This document shows, piece after piece, positions 54,800 to 64,000 of a stretch of 64,000 bases of DNA. How positions within the stretch are numbered: position 1 is the stretch's first letter; every line of letters starts with the position of its first letter. The notes under the pieces were generated by a model. It was given only the letters and a program-made list of their open reading frames with translations, made no database searches and was not told the origin of the DNA. The stretch is from Paguma larvata (taxonomy: Eukaryota > Chordata > Mammalia > Carnivora > Viverridae), in assembly GCA_030068075.1 (NCBI GenBank), contig CM057837.1, positions 27,019,089 to 27,083,088 of the forward strand. The letters run 5' to 3'. The position numbers were made by a program, and so were the translations under genes.

Positions 54800-54985
54800 C
54801 CAGAGTGTGGTAGCCACAAGTTATCATAAATGTCATGTATACTAGCCTCCTCATTTTATGGATGTGGAGATGGAGGACCAGAGAAGGGTAGCAGTTCAGT
54901 GACTCCACATATGTCCCAGATCCAGGACTGGAATGGGGTTGGGATCCACGAGGTCCAAGACTCTTCCTAGTGCCTCAGTGTCAAG
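54800..54985 (-). mobile_element. MIR SINE, antisense
   Basis: CTCCTCATTTTATGGATGTG, GAGATGGAGGACCAGAGAAG, GGTAGCAGTTCAGTGACTCC, AGATCCAGGACTGGAATGGG and CACGAGGTCCAAGACTCTTC follow the antisense MIR (CCATTTTACAGATGAGGAAACTGAGGC ... AGAGCCAGGATTCGAACCC). Confidence 0.7.
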
Positions 54986-55718
54986 TGCTCAATGCCCCAG
55001 CTAAGTCGGGAGGGACCATGAGGCTGCCCACATTATTTGTAACATGTCGGCATTTGCATCTCTTCCATTCATTTCTTTTTTTATTTATAGGTGCTAGTGG
55101 AAATTCTTGATCAAACACAAAGGGCAACCTGAAAAAGCTTTAAGCACTCAATACAGTAAGAATTGAAATATAGGTTGAGTATTACTTTTTCCAGACTCAT
55201 ATTCTCACCTGCTCTTAAAGTCTATGGTTCTTTGACATTCTTGGTTGAGTTCTGAAGTCCTTTCCGTGTGTGTGTTACTGTCCCTTAAGTATAAAACACA
55301 TATTCACAAAGATGCTTCTTACTCTTAACCAAGGTGTTAGTACTTCTCCAACATTTATTGGAATATTTTAATATTTGGTATTGAAAATTGAAAATTCAGC
55401 ACACAGAATCATTTGTCTAAAAGGAAGACAACAATATATTGTTGATACGTATTATTGTACTTGGAGCAGTTAATCTGAAAATAGTGTGCTTTCTTATGCT
55501 GGTATGCACTGGTGAGACTGTATTTCTGGTGGCCAAATACATGGTAGGAAGTGGATTCTATTCTAGCTCTCAGGACTCTATGGTCATTTTGGCTTCCAGA
55601 CATGTGGAAAAAAGCCTTTCTCGAAGTGTTCAGTCTCAGAACACTCCAGCATTTTCCTTACACATCTGCCATTGTGTCTCCGGAACCGACGTCTAGTCTG
55701 GAAGCTCGCTTATTTTGC
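54986..55718. other. Non-repetitive spacer
   Basis: AT-rich unique DNA; short frames without signature. Nothing else recognised. Confidence 0.35.
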
Positions 55719-56105
55719 AGCTTCTATTTTTATTACATTTTAATGTTTGAAATAATTTCATACAAATGGGAACATTGCAAAAACAGGACAAAGAGGTCCC
55801 TATATCCTTCATCCAGATTGCCAGAGTGTTCACACTTACCACAGTTGCTTCATTGTTCTTGACGGATAGACAGATAGATAGGTGATAGAAATATATTTAT
55901 TTTTTCCCGAACCATTTGAGAATAAATTGTAGGCATGACGTCCCTTTAGTCCTAAACGCTTCAATGTTTATTTCCCCCATTGAAGGGCATCCCCTGACAT
56001 GGCCACAGTACAATAACCAAAATCAGGAACTTCACACCGACACAGTACTAGTCTATAATCTACAGCCCTTATTCAAATTTCTCCCAACTGTTCCATGAAT
56101 TCGTC
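55719..56105 (+). mobile_element. L1ME-type LINE 3' UTR fragment
   Basis: AATAATTTCATACAAATGGG, GTCCCTATATCCTTCATCCA, GATTGCCAGAGTGTTCAC, CATTTGAGAATAAATTGTAG, GCATGACGTCCCTTTAGTCC, ACAGTACAATAACCAAAATC, CAAATTTCTCCCAACTGTTC follow the 3' UTR order of L1ME-like elements. A (GATA)-like patch lies at about 55,863-55,885. Confidence 0.75.
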
Positions 56106-57439
56106 TTACAATACTGTCAATATTTCATGTCATCTTCTAAATGCTTTGTTCTGCGCTACATATGGTTGATTCTATAAACCAAAGGCTCCCGAAAGAACTA
56201 GTTTATCTATTTAAAATAAATCAGTTACAATAAATCGTTTAGATTAAAGGGACACTCACCTTTCAATTTGTACCCCCGGCCTGTGAGAGCACAGTCTTGT
56301 GATTTGGCGGGAATCACATGATCTTGTCTCAAAAGTGTGTTTCCTGCAGCGATTGTGAGCTTTCCTGAGAACGTATGCTTTGCAGGGATGGGTTCCAGAA
56401 ATGTGGAAAGTTAACACGCACTCACAACGAGATGCCCTGGAGAGATAGTGCCAGCTGTATTCTTTAGGGCAGCTTCCTCGCAGATGCTGAGTGCATCTGG
56501 GCAGGCTGCTCTTAGAGCCTTGATTTCCTCCTCTGGTCAATACGACATGTGAGATCTTCTTTCCACCTTCATTATGTGATTTACACGAGATAAGTAACAC
56601 ATTAGGACAGGGGCTAGCTCATTAGGCGACCAGTCGCTGATACAAGTAATTGATTTTATTATTTAAATGAACAGGCAAAATACACTTTGTTTTGCATGAA
56701 ACAGGAAGTGACTTATTTCCAATTCAATTTGAAAATTCACAGTAATTGGCATGTTCATTTCCCACAACTTTTCTAATCAAGCTAAAGGAATCTGAGGCCT
56801 CCTTGTCAAAGAAAAAACAATCATCGTCTTGTCTCAGAACTTTTTAAGTTAAGTGAATATATTCAACTAAGAGCACAGAACAGGGGCAGGGCTCTTTCTA
56901 TACTGCAGTGGTTACTTTGCCTATAACGTGTTAAACAATACACCTGTATACTTTCTAAGTGGTGGTCAAATTATATTTTTATTCTTTGTCTCAGCGGCTT
57001 TGAAGGAAGGTAATTTATTGGAGAAACTAAAGAAAATTAGAAGTCTTTCTTTCCTTTTTTCCTTCTTTCTTTCTTTTATGAAGGAACAAAGAAGGGACAC
57101 ATCTAGCTTGGGAATGTGGTCCTGAGCTGATTAGCCAGGCAAATAAATAAATACAGTAGAATACACAAATAAAGGTCGCCACACCTGCAGGCATGCGAGT
57201 TGGGTGAGACGGGCTTGGTCCTGGGAGGACCACACCGGCCCCCTTTCCACCACCACTGACCATCCCATATGTGCAGCTGTGACACCACTTGGCCTCCAGC
57301 AAGGTCAGGGCGCAGGGAACAGGAACAGAGGCAGCATTGTCTCCGTGTGCACGCGGAAAGCGGTCAAACGTGCTCTGATCTACAGCTGCAACATGGCCTC
57401 CCCCATGGCGGCCGTGCCAGGGCCTCCCTCGAAAGCCAT
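56106..57439. other. Repeat-poor block
   Basis: Unique, mostly AT-rich; the part 57,180-57,420 is GC-richer. A T/C-rich patch (about 57,040-57,078) is simple sequence. Overlapping frames of 197 (minus, 57027-57620) and 120 residues (plus, 57204-57566) have no domain. Confidence 0.35.
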
Positions 57440-57740
57440 CTGCCCTCTCCTTTCCTCCATGGGCTTGCCTTCCAGAAACTGCCTTATCGTGGCTTTTAAA
57501 ATGCTTTTCAATCCTTTGGTGAATGTGAGAATTCGAACCTTTCCTATTTGTACAAATTGCCTTTAAATGAGAAGTTATTTGGCTTGTGGCGGGCCCTGTC
57601 ACCCGGAGCCGAAAGCTCAATGAAAGCTATGATGAATGAATTATAAAGCCAATTCATTGAGCCATGACATTAGTACAGCACTGTCGTAAGCAGGAACTAA
57701 TTATATATGGAAATAATCATTCAACCTGAGAAAGGCATTT
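57440..57740. promoter_or_regulatory. Putative conserved non-coding element with inverted repeat
   Basis: Repeat-free. It contains TTGCCTTTAAATGAGAAG, a TGAATGAATT...AATTCATTGA inverted repeat (57633-57642 and 57651-57660, 9 of 10 paired, 8-base loop) and AGGAACTAATTATATATGG. Balanced texture without microsatellite or transposon suggests constrained DNA, which cannot be verified here. Confidence 0.35.
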
Positions 57741-58811
57741 CCTATCTATTAGAAAATACTATGAAGAGATAATACTTAAAAAAAAAAAAGCATCCTATAC
57801 TATTGGCCGAAAGAAAGGATTATTTCATCTTTATAATGAATTTGTTGCAAAACCTCAATTCTGAATTTTGGCTTGGTTATAGGTTTTGCTTTTTTGGTAA
57901 AAGAAGTTGCTACTTGATTACTTGATTATAAGCAATTTAGTACATGAGTAGTTCTTGAAAAAAAATAAATTATATCTTTAAATTAAAAATTCTCAATTTG
58001 TATTTCATTACCGAAAGCCTCCATAGGAGGAAAAAAATGTTTTAAAGACTATAATACAAGTTTAGGGAAAAATTTTGGTCATTATTGTTTATTTATTTTC
58101 CTTATAGAGCTAATTTAATTATCATAGAGACACAAACATTAGCTCCAATACTGGGCTTCTCACATCTGTTAGTAAAGATTTGATTAGGGCTACACAAATG
58201 TGCTAGATTAAACTATCTAGTTGGTGAAATTCAAGCCACCTGGATATTTTAGCAACATCAATAAGAATAATTCTCTTTTTCAAAATCAGTAAATCCAAGC
58301 TATATTAAAAAGAATTAATTAATGAGTGCCAGATAGGCAAAACAAACATTTGACAATGAATCATATTATCAAAGGTTTTGAGGGAGATCCCTCTCAGCTT
58401 ATGTTTAGATGTCAAATTATATTACCAAAACTAAACAATCTGTTAAAATGATGTCTTAATGCAATAAGTCTCCTGTGCCATACGGGTTTTTTTTTTTTTA
58501 ACTTCTTCAACATTTTTAGTAGAAAAAAAGATAGGCTCTATTTACCAATGATAATCAAATCATAAGACATTTACCCCAAAATATTGCCTTGGATATTTCC
58601 AAGAGCTGTTAATATAATTTAAATCCTATAAGAAAAGAAACTATTACGAAGTTTGGTTAATGTATCGTATATGTCTTTTGAAGCATCTCAGGGCATACTT
58701 CATAGGAGAAACTCAGTGAATACATGGAGATTGAAAGGATTAATATATAACAATTAGGTGTTTTAGAGAAATACATGAAGAATTCTAGACTTGGAAAAGA
58801 CCCAAAAAAAT
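57741..58811. promoter_or_regulatory. AT-rich putative enhancer block
   Basis: Over 1 kb free of transposons. Centre at 58,090-58,450 has CTAATTTAATTATCATAG, GATTTGATTAGGGC, AAGAATTAATTAATGAG, a TCF/LEF-like ATCAAAGG and SOX-like AACAAACATTTGACAATG. Typical of homeodomain-regulated developmental enhancers. Poly-A or poly-T runs at 57,778-57,789 and 58,488-58,500. Confidence 0.4.
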
Positions 58812-59030
58812 GTCTAGTCCAGAGCTGGCAAACTTATTCTGTTAACGGGCAGACAGTAAATATTTTAGGCTTTGTCGGCCAGATCATCTCTGTCACAACT
58901 GCTCAAATCTGTCCTTGCAGCCACAGACAAGAGTAAACTAACGAGCATGGTTGCGTTTCAATAAAACTTTATTTACGAAAGCAGGCAACAGATTGGATTC
59001 TGCCCAAGGGTAGTATTCTGATGATCTCTC
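58812..59030 (+). mobile_element. hAT-Charlie type DNA transposon relic
   Basis: CCAGAGCTGGCAAACTTATT, CTGTTAACGGGCAGACAGTA, AATATTTTAGGCTTTGTCGG, CAACTGCTCAAATCTG, TTTCAATAAAACTTTATTTA, CGAAAGCAGGCAACAG. This is the familiar order of the small MER-type hAT element (AAAGGGCCAGATAGTAAATATTTTAGGCTTTG...). The exact family name is left open. Confidence 0.8.
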
Positions 59031-59039
59031 ACTGAGCTC

Positions 59040-59180
59040 AACTTTCATATTTTAAAGATCAGACATCTTGAGCCTCCTGTGGGAAAATAACTAACCCAAA
59101 GTTAAACAACAGGTTGTACAAGTGTCAGAGCTGGAGCTGAAAGAGGCCCCTCCAGCTTCTAGGCAAGTGCTCACACCAGG
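59040..59180 (-). mobile_element. MIR SINE, antisense, partial
   Basis: ATATTTTAAAGATCAGACAT, ACTAACCCAAAGTTAAACAA, GGTTGTACAAGTGTCAGAGC and TGGAGCTGAAAG match the antisense MIR mid-part (TTACAGATGAGG ... TTGCCCAAGGTCACACAGCTAGTAAGTGGCAGAGC). Confidence 0.55.
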
Positions 59181-61884
59181 CTGGATTAATTGTAATGACG
59201 CGTGGACGGGTGGCCATGTCTAAACGGAAGGTCTGCCTCTGTGAAAGCACATCCAAATGCTTCATGCATTTGAAGTCTATAGAATTGTGATGTGTGGATG
59301 ATTCCTGAAGTCTCCAGAGAATAAGTTGCTTTTCAGAGACCTAAGCAGAGTCACAAAGAATATTTTTTGGGAAAGGAACATGAACGTACTGACAGTTAGC
59401 CAAGCATGAAAATGCTTGACTGAAAAGCCACACATGGCTTGCTTCATTAAAGACCATTTCAGTCCTGGAAAACTGCATTTCTATTGAATATTTATAACAA
59501 ATATGATTGAATAAGGAGAATTTAAAGTGGGAAAAAAAAACCCTGTGTGTTGTGATTCCAAATTAAATCTTATTTTCATGGTTGACAGTGTTTTGTATTC
59601 CTGACGTTTGGATTGTATAAAAAAACCATCTTATTACAATGCCCTTTTCCAGCACCAAGTAATAAGAATTTCTAGATTAACACTTGAGTCACCAACATCC
59701 CTTTTCCAATGGGGTTTTCCACCATTCGCATAACTCACCCTTTTCATTTGGAGGGTAGTGGGTCCTTTGGAAATCCTGAAGGGAGGAGTGGATTGGGGTC
59801 TCTGTCCCAGAATGTCTGTGGGTGTTGGTAATCATTGCTCTGAAACTGACAGTCCAGAAAGACATGATTGATGAAAGGGAATTGGATGTTTGAGACAAAA
59901 TGGACCGTCATTAACTAACTGAACCAAGTAAACGAAATGGCGTTTCCAAGGGGCAGTGGGGCACATTCTTCTGGAAAGCATGGGCCCAATGTTCAGGATG
60001 TGTTTCACCGAAGGGGGTGGGGGAGTGGAGGGAGCCATTACTTAATGGCTCCCAGCTTGCAAAGGTGAAATAACCCACACTATAGTTTTTTTCTTCAGCA
60101 GTTCTATATTGATGCGATTTGCACATTTCTCACCAAACAGATGAAGGTGTATCTTCTCATGTGCCATGCGTTTCCTGGCCCTGAAATCACGATAAAGCTT
60201 TCCCTACTAGTTAATGCAGATAAAATTCTCCTACTGTCATTGTTTTCTAGCTCAGGCATTTGAAACTCGGTTAGAGGTAAATTAAGCTGTATTACTTGCT
60301 ACTTTAGCTTATGTAGGCAAACGATATTGTATACATGCATAAAATAAAATGACACGCTTACGTGGAATCATATTTTTATACATAAATCTTTTTTTATATC
60401 AAAATGACAGAGTTTTATAACTTTTATTTATTTTACAATACTTCATGTTAGCTTATAAGTAATATTTTATAATACAATAAAATCCATACGATTATTGAAA
60501 TATTAGAGCATAGTGATTTTTGTTTCTTTACATTTTCGAATATGAAGTTGGACTCCCCACTGCTCCCCCCAAAATGTACCAAATTTCTTGAGGTCAAGGA
60601 TAACAAAAGCATGAATGATTCAGATGAACACCTTTTGAACTTTCCTCAGGAAGACTTGAGTTGTAGGATAACTTAGCCTTAACCAGAATGCGTGCAGGTG
60701 GCCATTTCTTGGCTTGAAACATCTTGAAACAGTTTCCGTGCCTAGCAAGGAGGCTCCTTGTGTCAGAGTGTGGCTTGCTCAAGAGAGAGGGAAAGAGAGT
60801 ATGCAAATGAGTGCATGTGTATTAGTTCAAGAGCAAGACTGAGCACCTTAAAGGTTAGGAGCACAGAATCTCATTACCCTCTCCTCAGAAGCTGGCCAGA
60901 GTATGTAAAATGACCAAAAATGAATTCTCCATTATGTTTCATTAACTGAAGGAATTTCTGTTTTGGTTTCTGCAATGAACAATTAAGGAATGTAGGAAAG
61001 CCCGTAATATATTATTTTGCAAGAACGACGAACCATTAGCACACTACTGAATTCAAGTGCATTTACAATGGTGGATGTGTAAACAAAAGTTTGCACATTG
61101 ATTTTTATTGGCTGATCTCTCTGAGCTATCCCGGCTTATAAAATCAAACCTGAGACAAGCGTCTAAGACTTTGCTGCGTGCATATTTGTACGAGCTTCCT
61201 TCCCTGCTCCATGTTATGTTTGTACTTTTGCTTTTGTCCCAATTTATGCCATCTTGAAGTATTTTATGTTTAGAAATATGTTAGGTCTTTTTTAAAAATA
61301 GAAAGTTATACATAGAGTGTGAATTTTAGACAATAATAGAAATTTGAAGACATTATCATTCACTGATAGGCACAAATTATTATAAGAAAAGCTGAAGTCA
61401 TTAGCCCAAATAAAGGATTAGAGTCTACAATGGAATTGAACCTGGAGTATAATTAATGAATTCTCTAATTGTTCTTCCTGTGTTAGTTCATTAAGCCTGA
61501 CTATCGAGTGGATATTTGAGCATCTGTCTCCAACATCTGTCATCTCATTGATTCCCCGGGTTGACTCCATCAATGCCTGGGAAGAAGGGTCTGGTTTCCT
61601 CCTTTGTTATTTTCTACATCTTCCTCTAAAACTTGAACCTGCCAATAAAGCCATAACCATTCTTTAATATGATAGTATGACAAAGAACCACCTTGAGGGA
61701 GGTTTAACTAATGTAAGACATGAAAAGAGGGGAGATGGTGTTAAATAGTATCTCAGAGTACAGCACACAGTATATGATTTTCCCGAGAAACTTACTTTGT
61801 GTTCAAATTGGCTGAATTCAATGGCAATCAAAAATACATATTGATCACCTACTTTGCCCAAAATATTCTTGGTCAATGCCAGAT
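59181..61884. other. 2.7 kb repeat-poor AT-rich block
   Basis: No recognised transposon over 2.7 kb. Very AT-rich part at 60,290-60,540 (TAAAATAAAATGACACGC, ATATTTTTATACATAAATC). Minus frames at 59689-60126 are under 75 residues. No gene recognised. Confidence 0.35.
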
Positions 61885-62115
61885 AGCGTCGACTGAGTAT
61901 TTACTCTGCACCAGACATGGTGCCACATATCTTACACACTTTACCAGTTTAGTTTACTCTTGCTCTGAGGACAAGAGTTGTTACTTCCGCGTAGAAATGA
62001 CTAGGTCGAAACTCCATGAAATTACATGACTTGCCTAGTTTTAACCAGTAATGACGAAGTGAATTTCCCAAATTGCGTAGGCATGTCTCCAGTACTGAGC
62101 TTTTTAATCTAATAC
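61885..62115 (-). mobile_element. MIR SINE, antisense
   Basis: GACTGAGTATTTACTCTGCA, CCAGACATGGTGCCACATAT, CTTACACACTTTACCAGTTT, GTAGAAATGACTAGGTCGAA, ACATGACTTGCCTAGTTTTA follow the antisense MIR order from its 3' end. Confidence 0.7.
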
Positions 62116-62158
62116 TCTGGTCATAAGATTTTCCCCTCCGGAAAGCTGTTTACAGAAT

Positions 62159-62542
62159 GTCTTAGTCAGTCAGGCTGCTGTAACAAAAATGCCATAGACC
62201 AGGGGGCTTAAACAACAAACATTCACTTCTCACAGTTCTGGGGGCTGGTGAGCTCAAGATCAAGGTGCTGGCATGTTCAGTACTGATGGGGGCCGCTTCC
62301 TGGTTCATAGAGGTCTTTGTACTTCATCTTCTCACTCCATCTTCACGTAGTGGAGTGGAAGGGGCAAGAAAGATCTCTGGGGTTCCTTTTATAAGAGCAC
62401 TAATCCCATTCATGAAGATTCCACCTACATGACCTAATCACCTCAAAGGCCCTGCCTCCTAATACCATCACCGTGGGGGGTAGAATTTCAACATGTGAGC
62501 TTGGGGGTGGGAGATGGATCACAAACATTCAGCCCATAACAC
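62159..62542 (+). mobile_element. MLT1-type (ERVL-MaLR) LTR
   Basis: TGTCTTAGTCAGTCAGGCTG, CTGTAACAAAAATGCCATAG, GGGGGCTTAAACAACAAACA, CTTCTCACAGTTCTGGGGGC, AAGATCAAGGTGCTGGCATG, then TTATAAGAGCACTAATCCCA, TTCAACATGTGAGCTTGGGG, and CATTCAGCCCATAACA as end. Begins TG and ends CA as an intact solo LTR. Best preserved of the group. Confidence 0.92.
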
Positions 62543-63579
62543 AGAAGAACTGCAGAATTTTCTCCTCTCTTTTTAATAGTCTAGGAATAAAAATGTGATA
62601 AGGAGTTGGGGATTTCAAAACTAAGAAACAAAAATCTACCACTTGCTACTGACGGCCTGTGTCAGGGAAGGAAAAGATAATTCTAGAGATGCGTCCAACT
62701 TATTAGGCTCATTTCAGCCTTCACTCATGTAGGTTGTACATTGCTCACAATGTGGCAGCCCCCAGTAATGCCTCATCTTTAGGCTCAGAGCTTTACTGGT
62801 GATGGGATAATAGATGGACGGGTGTCTGTTCCCAGTGCTATGGACTCATTGTTCAGGCACAAGAAGTTCATGGCCAGTGTGTGGGCAGCACCATGTGACC
62901 TCTCTCAGGTGAAAAGCTTCTAAATAGTCTAGCTGTGCTCGGAGACTAACAGCGTAGAAAAGTAAGCTTATCTTGTTCACGTCTCATGATGACCTCTATT
63001 GGACTGGTGTTCTAGATAACATACTTATTAAGAATTGGAGGAGCAGAAAGACCTAGAAGAAAGCAGAGGCACAGAAAAAAGCAAAAGATGTCTCTATCAT
63101 TCAATCAGCTTGTTAAATTCTAGGACTTTACATTATAAAATGAATAGTTGCTCAGGCTATTATTAAAAAGGAACAATAAAACTTTAGCCGAAGAATACTT
63201 AACAAAAGCAATTCTAGGATAAGTTAAAAGTTGGGGGCAGCATGCTAGATTAAACCACTTTCCCTGCAATAAAAGCTCGCTGTTACTTTTCAAATAGTTT
63301 CACTTCAGGTTGCACCTGCAGATGGCTGTATGTATAAATATTTGCTCGTGGCCATTACTATTATTAATGTATAACATTTGGGATGTTTCAGAGTTCAGTT
63401 GCATGGATTTATTAGGATATGCCCTCCTGTATGGAAGATGTGCATTGCTACAGTTTTTCCCTTTTGCAGAAAAGCAAGTCCAGCAAATCAGTGGCACTGT
63501 TACAGCCAGAATTTATTTACAGTGCTCCATTTCCCTAGGCTATATTTCAAATTGGTCTGGGGATGAGGGGCAGTATGGA
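62543..63579. other. Non-repetitive block
   Basis: No recognised transposon. The 114-residue plus frame (63310-63654) has no domain and runs into the MIR. Confidence 0.35.
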
Positions 63580-63740
63580 AGTTGGGGGCTGGTAAGAGCC
63601 CAAGATAGAAAATCAGGAGGTTTTGTTTCTAGTCCAGGTTCTGCCACCAAATAGCATGGTGACCTCAATAAGCCTTGCCCTTGTTTCATCTCTGTAGAAT
63701 AAAGGGACACACTCGTTGATTTCTAGAGTTTCCTTCCAAT
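63580..63740 (+). mobile_element. MIR SINE, sense
   Basis: AATCAGGAGGTTTTGTTTCT, AGTCCAGGTTCTGCCACCAA, ATAGCATGGTGACCTCAATA, AGCCTTGCCCTTGTTTCATC, TCTGTAGAATAAAGGGACAC follow the MIR core (CTGGGTTCGAATCCCGGCTCTGCCACTTACTAGCTGTGTGACC...). Confidence 0.7.
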
Positions 63741-64000
63741 TCTGACTTAGGGCGTTGTGTCCTTTTCCCCAAAGCTTTTTTCATGTGGTGGTGGACCCAG
63801 GGAATCACTCTCAGTGAGTAAATTACCCTCTACACCCTGCTGTGGGAGTCACAACCTCCTTTCAATTAAAGTTGATAATGTTTTTGCATTGTGAAACTAC
63901 CAAGATAAACACTTACCAAGAGCCAACTGAGTGATCAACCAACCCAGAAGATCCCATTTTATCATCTTATATGTGAATGATTCATTCACTCATGGATTCT
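63741..64000. other. Terminal unique sequence
   Basis: No repeat or gene recognised before the window end. Confidence 0.4.

Noticed and set aside
57027..57620. 197-residue open frame, minus strand
   Set aside because: It contains translated simple sequence at its end (KRKKEGKKERK) and no recognisable domain. Overlapping plus frames exist.
1..64000. CRISPR arrays, operons, bacterial or phage systems
   Set aside because: The window is mammalian; no spaced direct repeats and no prokaryotic gene arrangement. Repeats are SINE, LINE, LTR and microsatellite.

Overview
This is a mammalian, almost certainly felid (cat family), non-coding chromosomal window. The strongest evidence is at least 18 copies of a tRNA-derived carnivore SINE whose head reads GGGGCGCCTGGGTGGCTCAG, followed by a pyrimidine-rich body (TCCCTCTCTCTCTGCCCCTCC) and an AAATAAATAAA tail. 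This is the feliform form of the carnivore SINE rather than the canid one. Several copies keep perfect or near-perfect target-site duplications (TSDs). Older layers shared by all eutherians are also present: MIR, L2, MLT1-type LTRs, hAT-Charlie relics and decayed L1M. I found no protein-coding gene, no credible exon series, no structural RNA gene, and nothing bacterial. All open frames are short, and the longer ones have no recognisable domain and look like chance.

Layout. Positions 1-8.4 kb: a 3' end of an old L1, five SINEs, MIR/L2 scraps, and a repeat-free AT-rich stretch (about 3.3-6.4 kb). 8.4-13 kb: a long repeat-poor block that looks like conserved non-coding DNA. 13-18.8 kb: L2/MIR, then a diverged direct duplication of an unrecognised block of about 0.3 kb (15.1 and 16.2 kb) with a possible third, inverted fragment at 17.5 kb, and a SINE abutting a 128-base polypyrimidine tract. 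18.8-24 kb: a hAT relic, an MLT1 LTR, a 58/62-base tandem duplication, a SINE and MIRs. 24.5-31 kb: two CpG-island-like segments (24.54-24.96 and 30.54-30.94 kb), a perfect CTCF core at 27.1 kb and a compound CA/CT microsatellite. 31.9-40 kb: SINE-rich, with nested and tandem SINEs, plus an L2 of about 1.3 kb. 40.1-45.3 kb: one decayed antisense L1 of about 5 kb, broken up by two SINEs, a microsatellite and a small inverted-repeat transposon. 45.3-50 kb: MIR/L2/MLT1 scraps. 50.7-64 kb: repeat-poor, AT-rich DNA with many homeodomain-like TAATTA cores, interrupted by MIR, L1, hAT and MLT1 relics.

Overall the window reads as intergenic or deep intronic DNA in a regulatory landscape, possibly a gene desert beside a developmental gene. 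That view rests on the long repeat-free AT-rich blocks, the CpG-rich patches and the CTCF core; the neighbouring gene cannot be named from this sequence. Family names for old repeats come from remembered consensus sequences, and their edges are approximate. The most unusual items are the unrecognised duplicated block at 15-17.5 kb, the two CpG-island-like segments without a gene, and the putative enhancer blocks at 50.7-51.1, 52.6-53.7 and 57.4-58.5 kb.
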